From positions 7,022,001 to 7,086,000 of the forward strand of contig JBBDHG010000014.1 of the NCBI GenBank assembly GCA_037951165.1: a stretch of 64,000 nucleotides of DNA, written 5' to 3'. This stretch comes from Lophius americanus. Lineage: Eukaryota > Chordata > Actinopteri > Lophiiformes > Lophiidae. Of the stretch, positions 25,601 through 37,042 are shown piece by piece. The translations under genes and the position numbers were made by a program. Below the pieces are notes generated by a model, which was not told where the DNA came from, searched no databases, and worked only from the letters and a program-made list of their open reading frames with translations. The stretch's first letter is position 1. The number at the start of each line of letters is the position of its first letter.

Positions 25601-26856
25601 CGATAGTCTGCTCCTGCAATGACCTGCTACAGAAATTGGTTTAGAAGTCCCACCACCACTAGATGGAGCCATTGCATGCCAGGACAGTGTAGCTCATATC
25701 CAGGAATAGTGTGGTGACTGTTTGTATAGTTTTGTTTTCATAATAACTCTTTAGCTAGATGAAGAGAACAGCTAAATGTAGCAGTATTATTTTAAAGTAT
25801 TTATTTTTATTCTATTAGATTTTCCACTTTTATATGCAGCCCTTTTGAAAAGTTTGCAACTTAAACTTTTACTTTATTCCTGTTTGTAAGTGTTAGTATT
25901 TATATCTCCCCTTGCTTATTTTTGTAATTTTTTTATACCTCCTTTGATTTGAATTTGCTCGATTCCTTTTGATATTGTTCATCAAAAGAAATACTGATGA
26001 AGGCTTTCTGGTGCTCCCATTCTCTTTCTTAATTACTTCCAGTAGGATCAAACCTCAAGGAAAAGGATCAAGCTGTGGCTTTAATATAGGCATCACAACA
26101 TCATTAACAGCTGCTCCAGTTAGCTGATAAACTCCATCCTCGGACAAAATACCTTGTACATTCATCACTTTTCCATCCTCTTACACTTGCTCTGATCAAA
26201 TATTTCGGCGCATCTAAGCACCAGATCCTTTCAGATCACTGCTCATGGAAACATTGGACACAAGATCTTCAATGACAGATCTCCAATCAGAATTTTAAAG
26301 ATGTTCAAGTAAACCCGGCTAGGGGCAATGGAATTAAGTAGGAAAATTACATTTGTATGAAAGAAGTTATTTCAACAAATATGTGTATCAGAGTCAGACA
26401 GGAGTGAAGTTGAGATTATTTTTGCACTAAAAGAAAAACCTGCACATGTATGACTCTGATATAATTTCCCAAATGTACTATTATATTTCCAGTGTAGCTA
26501 GCAACTACACTCGGATAAGCTACAACTACACTTTTTTTGGTTTTTGCTTTTAAGGCACTGACAACCAACCATCTGGAGAACATCAAAACCATAATTAGCT
26601 GGTTCCTCCAGGTCATAAGAGAGCAGCTCTACAACTGGATTGTCCAGCAGGGAGGCTGGGTGAGTGATCCATCAGTGTCTACTTTGTGGAAATTGTATTA
26701 TGGACTTATGATCTCTGAGGTCCAAAGCTCTTACTCTTGTTCTCTTGATCTTTGTAGGAAGGGGTGATCAGTAGCTTTTCATGGTGGAGGACAGTAGCCC
26801 TAGCAGCGTCGGTGCTTGCGGTAGCAACTTTTGTTTACTACAGGAAGACACGCTGA
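19571..26856 (+). CDS. bax: BAX-type pro-apoptotic BCL2-family protein (six coding exons)
   Basis: Coding exons are 19,571-19,637, 21,442-21,490, 21,889-22,050, 23,830-23,962, 26,555-26,659 and 26,758-26,856. All introns obey GT-AG, and the phases join to 204 residues ending in TGA. BAX proteins permeabilise the mitochondrial outer membrane when activated by BH3-only proteins. Seen in order: a Gly/Glu-rich N-terminus; helix 1-like DDLILEQGAVVLRGYV (26-41); BH3-like LVKIADDLNRN (78-88), with Ala where BAX usually has Gly before the Asp; BH1 IFADGINWGRVVALF (114-128); BH2 WIVQQGGWEGVISSF (165-179); and a hydrophobic tail about 184-200 ending RKTR, as for a mitochondrial anchor. Length is close to the roughly 192 residues usual for BAX. 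The end lacks the FGTPTWQT-type segment common in BAX, so this may be the divergent fish paralogue (baxb-like). BAK is less likely from the exon order and BH2 context. The first ATG is used because no other lies before the conserved region. Confidence 0.92.
19638..21441 (+). other. bax intron 1
   Basis: It holds a sequence shared with 6,123-6,235 (at 20,672-20,770) and part of an interspersed element around 20,630-20,670. An L2 tail lies at about 21,125-21,205 (GAATTGGCGCTATATAAATAAG followed by GATTGATTGATT). No extra exon was seen. Confidence 0.7.
21125..21205 (+). repeat. L2 LINE 3' tail in bax intron 1
   Basis: The words CTGCTCTTTCTGGAAAACAC, GAATTGGCGCTATATAAATA and a GATTGATTGAT tail match the ends of the longer L2 copies at 13.6 and 32.4 kb. 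Only about 80 bases remain. Confidence 0.85.
21442..21490 (+). CDS. bax: bax coding exon 2
   Basis: A pyrimidine-rich acceptor (TTTCACCAG) is followed by 49 bases encoding DVIDDLILEQGAVVLR, the helix 1 start. It is closed by a strong GTAAGT donor. It enters in phase 1 and leaves in phase 2. Confidence 0.9.
21889..22050 (+). CDS. bax: bax coding exon 3 (BH3)
   Basis: The 162-base exon lies between a TTCTAG acceptor and a GTAAGA donor. It encodes the end of helix 1, a Glu/His-rich variable loop (residues about 47-72) and the BH3 helix, whose core reads LVKIADDLNRN. The Gly normally placed before the BH3 Asp is Ala here. Confidence 0.92.
22051..23829 (+). other. bax intron 3
   Basis: It contains a LINE ORF fragment (23,070-23,520), a following tail (to about 23,645) and a piece of the common fish repeat (about 23,665-23,760). 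No extra exon was seen. Confidence 0.7.
23070..23645 (+). mobile_element. LINE fragment (L2-like RT C-terminus) in bax intron 3
   Basis: In plus-strand frames it encodes DKSLQRLQYVQNSAARILMR, then SSHSYRLLLPRTKLSTMGDR, then FCSAAPRLWNALPDHLR and TFKKGLKTFLF. This is the C-terminal region of an L2-group LINE ORF, from a subfamily different from the L2 copies at 12.8 and 30.7 kb. It ends with a GTAAAGTGCATTACAAATGAAATG-like tail and TTATTATTAT. At least one stop interrupts the reading, so it is inactive. Confidence 0.85.
23830..23962 (+). CDS. bax: bax coding exon 4 (BH1)
   Basis: The acceptor CCAATCAG leads into 133 bases encoding residues 93-137, including IFADGINWGRVVALF (BH1), closed by AAG|GTAACT. 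The NWGR core that docks BH3 helices in this family is intact. Confidence 0.95.
23963..26554 (+). other. bax intron 4
   Basis: It contains short GATA/ATAGA low-complexity DNA (about 24,130-24,195), the 33-bp minisatellite (24,636-25,118), and the block copied into the pseudogene at 6.8 kb (about 26,000-26,150). No extra exon is supported. Confidence 0.75.
24636..25118. repeat. 33-bp minisatellite in bax intron 4
   Basis: About 14-15 copies of a 33-base unit with the core ACCTTCACCACTGGCC, then TTCTTCCAC and TTCATAG. The left copies are more diverged than the right ones. Because 33 is divisible by three, long frames stay open on both strands (for example an 11-residue repeat like RPVVKVYERGK on the minus strand). 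These frames are by-products of periodicity: the block sits inside an intron and has no start or splice context. Confidence 0.95.
26555..26659 (+). CDS. bax: bax coding exon 5
   Basis: A polypyrimidine acceptor ending TTTTAAG precedes 35 codons encoding IKTIISWFLQVIREQLYNW and QQGGW (start of BH2). The donor is TGG|GTGAGT. Both boundaries are in phase 0. This exon is the part missing from the pseudogene at 6.8-9.2 kb. Confidence 0.95.
26758..26856 (+). CDS. bax: bax coding exon 6 (membrane anchor)
   Basis: The acceptor CTTTGTAG leads to 32 codons and TGA. It encodes EGVISSFSWW and then the hydrophobic VALAASVLAVATFVYY with RKTR at the end, the layout of a tail anchor. A decayed copy of this exon lies at 8,240-8,330. 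Confidence 0.93.
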   Translation, partial: EGVISSFSWWRTVALAASVLAVATFVYYRKTR

Positions 26857-29800
26857 GACCTCAATCAGCCCAATCTCCTGGATCTCTGCATTTTTCTAAA
26901 GACAGTCTCTGGTCACTCCAGCCATCACTCAACCTCCATCTGCTTCACAACTGGGAGTCAGCTCAATATGAACTGGGTCTGCATTGCCTCTAGCTCAGGT
27001 CTGATTAAAAAATGTCAGGAATTTCCCTGCTGTTGAGATCTGGATGGTGTAACAAGGCAAGTCTTGAAGCAAATTTCTGTCAACTCTGAACTTCTTCAAT
27101 GGACAAATCAGGCTCAGTTAGAGAATATCGACATCACAGGTAATTTCCTGATCTGAGGTAAATTTTATACAATTTTGAGGTCCTCTACTTGTTCCTATGT
27201 ATTAAAACACAGGAATGTACCATCTAATTTAGGTGGTTTTACAGTATCCTAATTCAGACCAGAGATTCACATTGACAGGTTGACTCTGCTAAACTACTAT
27301 TTTACGTCATTGATACGTCTGATTGTGGGTTGCAAACTTACCATGTCATCAAACGTCACATTCCATTCCTGTCCTATTCTGTTGCCTCCCAGGCTTCACT
27401 CTTTTGCATATAATGTCCATTTGGCACTGTAAGTACTGCTGGGTCAGAACTGAAGCAACAGCTCCCCATTCCACAATCTCACCTTGAACTGGCTGCGTAA
27501 AAATGGACTGTCAACGGACCTCAAGCTTAGCCTGTTCAGTCCAAACTTCCCCAGACAACATAATGAAACAGTTTTGACTTGTTGTGAATCACTGGTCTGA
27601 ACCTTTGGTGGATGAGCCTCTTTGTGACTACAGTAAAGGAGAAATGGAGCAAATTAGAGCTGTAACAAATTCAGAACTTTTTGTTGTTGTATTTGACCTT
27701 AATGCCTGCGTGGCATTTAGTTTCAGGGTTTCAGGACCCTTGGGTTTTGCATACGTTCCTCTGTTGGGTCGTGGCAGGGCTGGAGGCATTGCGTGAGAGC
27801 AGGGTTCCCCCTGGACACAACAATAGTTCATCACAGGATTAACACTATGAGACAAAACGCTGTTCACGCTCAGATTCATACCGTTAGAGTCACCGATTAA
27901 CCTGAACTGCATTGTTTTCCTGTACCGTTAGAGGAGGAAGGAGTGCCACGAGGGAAATCCCCACACTAAGGCCATACTTGAATCTAATTGCTGTGAGACA
28001 ACAGTGATTCCCACCAGACTACCGTGATGCAAAGGAAAACGATGAGGTTACTTATTTTTCCTTTACCAGATGAGATGCCTGCTATGCCATCAAGACGACA
28101 CCAGAGTTGCCAAAGTAATCAAAAAAATCGAAACTGAATCTGAACAAGTTAATCCCGGAAGAAAAGTTTTTGTCCCCGTCATCAATTTGCAATAGAATTG
28201 TAACTGTATTAGATGTTTTACTGGGGTGGTTGTTGTACGTTTATGCAGACGGTGTTTGAGGTGTAAAACAGCTGGTAAACATTTGTACTGATAATTCAAC
28301 CAGAGATTTTCATGTCCCCTGGTTGTTGCTCTTAAAATTGCCAATACAAAATGGTAGGAGTTTCACTTCCAAAGCCAAAAGGAATCTGCCCCCACCGTCA
28401 AAGTCTGTGTTTACAGGGTCAATCTACTAGCTAAGGAGCTATTCTATGTGGTCACGTGACCATGACTGTACTGTGAACACGCCTCAACTGCACATTATTT
28501 ACCCAAATTCCTGTCAGCAGTCACATGGCCCGTTTTGCTTACAAAGACAGAAACCGATTTAGACAGGTGGCTGTGTTTCTCAGCACCAGCGGGGTCAGGA
28601 AACAGCATTCTGTTGCCTCTCTCAATCAGTGATCATCTCCTCTCTCTATGTGATTGTAGTTGTTTAACAAAACATGGGTACAGCTGTTTGTCGCAAAGAT
28701 CTCACCCTGCCTGAAGAGTAACGACTAGCCGAACTAAAAACCTTTGTCAGTCTGTGGTTAGCAGGGTTATGACCCACCAGCACATCACCTGTCGCCTGAG
28801 CACAGGAAAAATAAGATATTAATGATGACATCGGAGAGGAAATTAAAAAATGAAATAAAAAATACGGGTTCACATAAATTAATTTAAAAGCATCAGTGTG
28901 TATGAATCAGGGGATCTCAGGGTATAAATTGTATATCATTTTTAGAATCATGTTTTATTGGTATAAAACCACCTGCAACTAAGATCTGCTGTGTTAAAGT
29001 TAACTAGGAGTAAGCCCCTTGTATTTACGGGGGGAGCAGGTCCTTTTTCTTGGAGGAAGCCATGTTGCGCTGCCATGTTTGACAGTAGCCTACAACGGAC
29101 AAACTTAAATATGAATTACAAGGGCCTATACAAGGGACATTTTACGTTTCAAGTGCAAAGAAACCCAGCTCCTGTTACAGAAGAAACGATAATGTTAATT
29201 ATTTTACATCCAAGCGTTGACCAGTTTTACAGTTTAATTAAGACTAGGTGATACAATCCCTTATTGAGCCTACCTGAAATGTTTGAGCAGGCTCAGTGGA
29301 GAAAGGGGTGTCTACCAACCGGGTTCGCTGTGTACTCTCCTTCCCCATTACAAGAAAGACAGGGAGCGAGAGGATGAACATCTCATTTTTGACCCATAAC
29401 TTTACAGAATGACGTTATACAATTTCTAAATATATCTATCTTAAAAATTCATTGCTTGATAGGCTACTCAGTGAGGTTGTATATGATGACACCTTTGACA
29501 CTCGCAGGCCACCGTAAATTCGCCGACAGACTTGGATAGTGAGGTTGGAGCTAAGGAGAATTCTATTGGTTTCAATCCGGAACCTCTAGATGCCACCAAA
29601 TCGTACACACTCAAAATTTGACCTGCTGATAAGTGACAGATTGATAAGCTACAGTTCCCGCAGAAAACTCACTATTGAAATGTTTGTTATTATTGTTATT
29701 ATTTCTATCATTCTTACTTTTAATTAATGATTTTTGCGGGAGTGATTATTAAACTACTACACCCCCATAATCAGAGTTTAGAGGTGGATGCGGGGGAGGC

Positions 29801-30689
29801 GGTGGGGGTGGTGCTGGTGCTGACTTCTGTAATATGCATGCAGAACAGTGGCTTGAATGGACCAGTATTTTGGAAGGCGTGTGCCTGGAGAACAAACAAA
29901 CAAGAAATCAGAATCAGTGTTTTCAAATGTAGTTCCATCATCTGACCCTGAGGGGGTGAAATGTCTGAAAGAGTAGATCATATCAGAGTCCGGTGATCTT
30001 CTTCTGCAGGACTCCATGGATGGCTTTTATGGTACAATCTATGCTGTTTTTGCTTACCAATGTGTGTTTTTGCTTAAAAATTGATGTTGCACTACTTAGA
30101 GGGATGTCTAACTATTTATCTGCTGTTCTGTGGTGTGTGTTTTTTATCTGTGATCTAATGAAAATTTTTATTGAGAGAAAAAATGCTTTGATTGGACTTA
30201 AATGTGTGTGGAAAAATTAAAATGTGCTTTACCACTCTTTGTGAATGTTGTGAGTATTTCAAGCCAACAGCAATTGGTTGTCCAGACATTTATAAGGTGT
30301 GTTCACTTCTTAATACACCAAAAGCTTGTAAACCTCTACTTAAATTAATGTTGGAACCACAGGGCTAAAGTTTAACTAAGGGCATTGAGATCGCTTCCTG
30401 GGTGTAAATTCTTGCAACCATTTTAACATCCCATTTATATTTTATAAGGGAAATTGCAGAATCAAACCATTGAACTACTTTGTACTCAGCCTGAACCACT
30501 GACAGGTGAGAATAACATTTTCTGGTTACCATAGTACCTGTCAATTGGTGGTATATATGAGAAAGTAGGTTAAACTTTATCCTGAAGTTGATGTTGGAAG
30601 CTGGAAAAATGGATCTGAGGGACTGAAAATGACCGGAGCCTCTCCTGAACTTCAGGTGCTGTTAGGCGTTCCTAGTCTATACGTCTAAT
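26857..30689. other. bax 3' flank and gene-free stretch
   Basis: 26,857-28,375 is the parent sequence of the pseudogene's right half. About 770 bases (27,054-27,825) are present only in this copy. Around 29,025-29,110 a fragment (GGAGCAGGTCC, CCATGTTTGACAGTAGCC) resembles the interior of the TTAAAGGTGCAGTGTG-type MITE. No gene is supported. Confidence 0.6.
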
Positions 30690-32380
30690 ATCTAATACAA
30701 AGACTTGAAGACCTAGTCATCAATGACACTGCATGAAATTGGTTTAAGTCATATTTATGTGGCAGATCTCAGTTTGTAGCTGTTAACAATGAATCCTCCA
30801 TGCATAGTAAAGTTACCCACGGAGTTCCCCAGGGATCTGTGCTTGGGCCAATATTATTCACATTATATATATTCCCCTTAGGCAAAATTATCAGGAAACA
30901 CTCCATAAACTTTCACTGTTATGCTGACGACACACAGTTGTACTTATCAATGAAACCAGGTGAATCTAGTCACTTAATCCAATTTAGAGGCGTGTGTCAA
31001 AGACATTAAGACTTGGATGACCTACAACTTTTATTATTAAATTCAGATAAAACTGAAGTTATTGTGTTGGGACCCAAACACCTTAGAAACAATTTATCTG
31101 ATGATATATCTACTCTGGATAGTATGACCTTGGCCTCCAGCACCACTGTGAGGAACCTGGGAGTTAACTTTGATCAGGATATGACCTTTGATTCCCACAT
31201 AAAACATATTTCTAGGACTGTTTTTTTCATCTGCGTAATATTTCTAAAATACGACACATTCTGTCGCAAAAAGATGCAGAAAAGTTAGTTCATGCATTTG
31301 TTACTTCCAGGCTGGATTACTGTATTGCCCTACTAGCAGGTAGTCCCAATAAGTCTCTGAAGCCCCTCCCGCTGATCCAGAACGCTGCTGCACGTGTGCT
31401 GACCAGAACCAGGTTAAGAGAACATATCTCTCCTGTATTAGCTTCCCTTCATTATCTCCCAGCTTCCTTTCAGAGTCTCCAGAAGTAGAATGGGAGCCAG
31501 AGCTTTCAGCTATCAGGCTCCTCTCCTGTGGAACCATCTTCCAATCTTGGTTCGGGGGGCAGAAACCCTCTCTACATTTAAAAGTAGGCTTAAAACTTTC
31601 TTTTATGATAAAGTTTATAATTAATGCTGGCATAAGCTAGTCCTTAACTATGCTGCTATAGGTTTAGACTGCTAGGGGATCTCCCATAATGCATGATGAT
31701 GATGAGATTTTCTCTCTTCCTCTCTCCCTGTCCCTCTTTATACATCCCTCTCACTTTAATGTTACTGGATTAATGCATGTTAAATGGATTAATGCATGTT
31801 ACTAACTTGACTTCTTCCCTGGAGTCTTTGTGTTTTCTCGCCCTGTAAGGTCACATGGTTGGTGATTGCATCTGCTGCTGTGGACCTGCTCGATGTCCAC
31901 TGATCACAAGACGCTCATGATGATGAATATTGTTGTTATCATTATTATTATTATTGTATAGTATTTCCCCATAAGCTATCACTATATGTTAGATTAATAT
32001 TAATGTTATTATCGACCATGGAGCGGTTGGAGAAAGTGGATTATAGCTGATATCTTTGCTGCTTTTTTCCCCGGTCTGTATCTCTCCTCACCCGTTTCTC
32101 TCTCTTTCCCTCTCTCACTCTCTTTCTTTTCAAACCCGACCGGTCATTGCAGTAGGCCGTCCACCCTGAGTCTTGGATCTGCTCGAGGTTTCTGCCCGGT
32201 AAAGGGCTGTATTTTCTCGCCATGTCACCAAGTGCTTGGTCAAGGAGGAATTTGTTGGGTCCTGTAGATAATTATATAAAGAGTCTGGTGTAGACCTGCT
32301 CTTTCTGGAAAGCACCTTGAGACAACTGTTGTTGTGAATTGGCGCTATATAAATAAAGATTGATTGATTGATTGATAGTC
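30690..32380 (+). mobile_element. L2-type LINE, 3' half with RT fragment
   Basis: The plus strand encodes an RT segment with THGVPQGSVLGPILFTLY and the catalytic box YADDTQLY. It continues as LLLNSDKTEVIVLGPKHLRN and SSTTVRNLGVNFDQDMTFDS, then QNAAARVLTRTR. Frameshifts and stops (near 31,007, 31,288 and 31,480) break the ORF. The 3' UTR and tail match 12,826-13,590 and end in GATTGATTGATTGATTG. The 5' half, including the endonuclease, is absent. Confidence 0.92.
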
Positions 32381-35300
32381 TACAGTAGTTAGACCTTACC
32401 AAAGTGTTCTAAGGAAAGACAACTGATGAACCAGCCACAGGGTCACGGGCACTCATGGCTCGCTGTTGTGTGTAGAGAATGGAGGGTAGCCTGTGCTGTC
32501 AGATCCATAAAGGATCTATGTGTAGATTCTCATTCATTCAGAATCATTCAGTCATGTTTATCCATTTGTTTTGGCTTAAAGGCATTTCACCTCTCAACCA
32601 AGAGGCTGCTGAACATCTTCAAGCTGGAACATAAGTCCAGTTTCTTTGGTTTACACCCAAATGGATCACAAAAGATCTACTAAAAATCTACTGTAGCATA
32701 TGGTCAGTAGGACAGGGTCTGGCCACAGGCAGGTCAGTTACCCTGTTGACCCCTGTCTACTAAGAAGGGTCCTCCCTTCTTAGTAGACAGGTAGACGGGT
32801 GGCCTTGTCTATTTCAGTTATTGCTTACCCAGGGTTAGGTGGCACCAGGATTTACTGTGGGAAGCAGGGGGACAGAGTGTGATGCGCTGGTTAATGTTCT
32901 ACTGGGATACCTTGAGTCCTTCCATTCCTGTGGATGTTGGAGAACAAGTACCAGTAGTGACTTAGACTCCAGATTCCCCAGATCTCAATCCAATCCAGCC
33001 GCTATGATACGTGCTGGATAAACTAATCCATTATATAGAGGACTTCCCTCACAATTTCCAGGGCATAAATGGTCTGCTGCTAATATCCACAGCAATGGTG
33101 GTTGAACAGGTAAGAGCTGTTTTGACTACGAAAGGAGGAACTACACAATATTACGCAGGTGGTTATTATGTCATAGCTAATTGGTGCATTGTACAAGAAA
33201 ATTCTAGTATCCACCTATTTTGAAGTTCTTTACATATAGTTTCATGGTTTGGATCACTGGTTCTGCAGATTCATTTGAGTGGTTCTTTGATGACTAATGG
33301 GACAGGACAGGAGAAACCGTTCTAACACACAAATCTATTTGACTTTTTTGTAATGTTTGCCCTCCTTGTGAAATATTTCAAAGTGTATCCTCTTTAGACC
33401 TCGAGCAGATTTTGGGCTAAAACCAAGTTAGAGGCTTAGACTGAGATGTCTTTAGTAGAACTGTCAATAACCCATAGCCCTCTTAAAAATGGCAATGGGA
33501 TCCAAAAGGACTTTTATTGTTAAAGGTCACTTCCCAAAAGTTTGGGAAGTTAAGTTCTCACCGGTGTTTGTCTGTTAGAGGGGTCATTTAAAAACTACTT
33601 AGATTTTGATTAGACTTGGTGGGGGGTTGGGCACATAGGACTGAAGAACCCATTACACTTTGACGTTCGTCCAGATAAAGGGGTTGATTCAGGCATTTTT
33701 GACCTTGGTGGAGGTAAGCTCTGTACCGAATGCCGTCAAACAAACAAATAAGACAAGTACCCACTTTGTTAACTCAAATGAATCTTGGAAAGTATTGACA
33801 TATGATTAAATGGGTTTCTTTCTTATTAAGTAATGATGTTGGTCTAACTTAATGCATTTTGGTTGGTCAGTATAATTTATTAGAATTGATTCATCTTAGA
33901 ATCGGTCTAACTTTATTTAGAAGGGTTTTTCCAACTAATTTTGTGTTAGTAAAATTACCGTTCTGAACGGATTTTAAATAATCCAAATGAATTAAGTTGG
34001 TCTAATGGAGTTGCCTAAGGCTGGGGGATCATGTGGAAATACTACCCATGATTTAGTTAATCCAAAAACGACCTGTTGAGCTGAAACAACGTGAACAGTA
34101 ACCTAAATGTAAGATTCCATCCAGCTTGCATCAAAGTCGGACAAAAAAGTTGGCAAACAAATTCAATCAAATCAATTCATACAAACGTTATTGAATCTTA
34201 TAAAAGTTGTTTAATGTTATACAAGTCCTGCATGATGAAATTATGTTTGTCTTATAAACATAAATTATTTCATACAAAATATACTGTATGTTAAATCATA
34301 ACCTTTATATTGTTCAAAACATCGTATTAAGTTTTCATCTGTTGTCAAAAAGCTGTAAATATTAGGTTGAGTCTGGTAAAGATTGTGCTCATAAAACATC
34401 TAGACCAACCCCTAAACACACTTTCTTAAATTAAGGAACTCTTTATTAAGTATCTTGTATATTTTTATATCTCACCAAAGCAGGCATTGAAGGTTACTCT
34501 CCTTCCATAAATAAATTAATAACGTGATACAGTCTATACAGATATCATAAATCGCTTCACAGAAATTCGGGAATTTGCTTTGGTTTATTCGATTTGTTCA
34601 TTTTTAATTCAAATTAATTAGAATTTTGCCAATTGTTCTTCTCAGTTTGCTCCCATTCACCTGTGATAGAAGACCGACCACATCAGCACAGAGAGAGCTT
34701 TTCCAGTAGAACATAAATTCTCTACTTTAAGTTTTGTTGACTTTACACTGGGCCCTAATTTCTCTTAGCGCTGATAAAGTATTGCACATGGTTGACATTT
34801 GTGAGACATCCGAATCAATATATTACCCAAAACGGTTCAAACACTGCACAGGTGAAAGAGTGTCCTCGGACAGAGGAAGCAAAGAAGACTGTGTTTTTAC
34901 TAGAGGGAAATAAACTATTTGATATTTATATGAGGCATCTTTATTTGTGTGGATCAGTTAGTGTAAATAATATAACTTATTAAATATACAAATGATTTAC
35001 CTTAATCTATTTGAACAACAAGTCCTGAGGATTGAAAGGAGAGGAAGAGTAACAAGTCTGGTTGTGTTATTTGACAGTAATGTTTTGGACCGTAGCAGTG
35101 GGATCAGAGGTCATGTCATGTCCACAGGTCTCTTGAATTAAAGGTAGATGTCATGGTCTCTTTTCCCCAAACTATTTTCTTTTCTTTTTGAAAACTGCCT
35201 GGTTAAAATTACCACACTAATTTTAAAGTTGCAGAGTTTAAACTTTATGGTCTTCTGGAGTTGAAGTTCCACATTTCAAACTATACTACACCCCATCTCC

Positions 35301-36360
35301 TTACCAATAATCTTTGGTATCCTTCAAGGGTCAAAACAACCTAATCTGTAAAAAAGGACAAAAATGCCCAATTCCTCCTACCCCAGGTTAAGTAGGAGAG
35401 AGGAGCAGCAAGCGCTCTGTCCACAGCCCCAGGAAACAGGCAAGGTCCAGGCGGGGGCCGCCATTAAGGTCACCTCCAAACACACAAGCCACCTTCACCC
35501 CCGAACCTTTCCAAGCTGACCCAGAACCATTTTGGAGAAAATGCACCCGGTGGAATGGGGAAAGGTCCCATTTATGGTTGTCCCTGTGCCATGCTGCCCA
35601 TGAGAGCAACAGCTTTAGCGTTTTCCACTTCTTCATTTGTTTTCAGAAGAAAAGTATTTATTCATTGTCGTTCTGGTTCTCCAGCTAAAAAAGTTAAGAA
35701 AAAACCCTTTAGAGCCAGTATAGTAAATAGGAGCCACCCTCCATCTGAAAATGTGAAGGATTCAATCTAAGTTTGAAAATATCTTTCTTATTTTCTGCTG
35801 ATTAAAACACCAACATAACAACAACAATAGCATTATTTTGAATATTATATTGTATTTATTCAGAGATGCTCCTAAATTTTATACACCGCAGCTCAACTTC
35901 AATCAAAAGGCCCACCTTTCTTGGAAAATGGTACAATCCTAACTCTTCCCCACAGGATGTTGTAGGAAAGACCTCCAACCAGTTGATATGTCGTGACTCC
36001 ATTAAACCTCTGAAGTTGTGCTGTGTTATCTGATATCAACAAGTCAGCAGCAATCATTGAAGTCCATCACGTTTCGTGTCGGGGCCTCCATGGACTTACT
36101 TCTGCATTTGACTGAGTTCTGGGGAGTTACTGAGACCAAATCAAAACCTTGCCTCATATTTGGTAACTGCCATAAATACCAGATGTGCAACGGGGTTTGA
36201 ATGGATTTTGCTTCTGTCTATGACATACGGTCATCATAACAACAGAACAAATGTACTAAAAAATACGAATGAATTCTACATTTATGTTATGTATCATTCA
36301 ATAACTATTATAGAGACAAGCATCGATCACACAATGTGACAGTGTTTGGACTCTTACATA
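32381..36360. other. Gene-free stretch between L2 and fgf19
   Basis: No gene is supported. It holds a perfect 18-bp hairpin (32,752-32,791) and a short palindrome at about 33,528-33,549. An AT-rich repeat-like segment lies at about 33,760-34,080, and a repeat shared with 18.66 kb lies at about 35,395-35,530. Confidence 0.55.
32752..32791. repeat. Perfect 18-bp hairpin
   Basis: CCTGTCTACTAAGAAGGG, loop TCCT, then its exact reverse complement. The stem is too short and too perfect for a typical microRNA precursor. Flanking bases add only weak pairing. Confidence 0.95.
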
Positions 36361-36368
36361 ATATAGGC

Positions 36369-36374
36369 TTTATT
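36369..36374 (-). promoter_or_regulatory. fgf19: Candidate fgf19 poly(A) signal
   Basis: AATAAA on the minus strand, about 670 bases past the fgf19 stop codon. It would give an AT-rich 3' UTR of ordinary length. The word is common by chance, so support is weak. Confidence 0.3.
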
Positions 36375-37042
36375 CAAAAAATATCTGTTATGTTACACAT
36401 TAAACAACAGTTGCCCTACATGTGAGTGGAAACATCAGCACAGAGTGTAAAATGCAATAAAAATACACCAGACATTTATGTTTAAACCGACTGACATTTA
36501 AATAACTAACCAAATAAATATATTTAGATTGCAAAAAGAATAAACTTTTCACAAGGTGTGGAAAAGTACTTTGACTTTCATGCCTGTTGATGCTCATTTT
36601 ACCGTCTACTAAATCCTCATGTCATGGCTGCAAAGTCTTGTTCCTTTTCCACGTTCACTGAGGAGACCTTAGATTATGGGAACCATGTTTGCATCAGAAA
36701 GCAAACAGTCATCACTTTCTTGGTACTCCTCCATGTGACCCTACACTTCCCAGAATCAAACAGTGTGATACATACTGTAGCGTCCAGGTCCTTTCCTTCC
36801 TCCACTTTCTGTAGGAGGAAGGTTTGGGCTCTTTTGGCTCTTGGTTTGGCTGCACTGTGGCTCCTGTTGCTGTCACTTTCTCCTCATTCTAAACCAACCA
36901 GAGTCAAACACTCCTCTTTACAGCTTTTTGGGAGGGCCGTTCTCCGCGCTGTTGGACACAGCATCACCGGGTGCAGACTGTCTGGAAATGAAGTTGGACA
37001 CAGCAGGACACGTCCATTGGCTGCTCTTTCTGAGCTGCTGGT

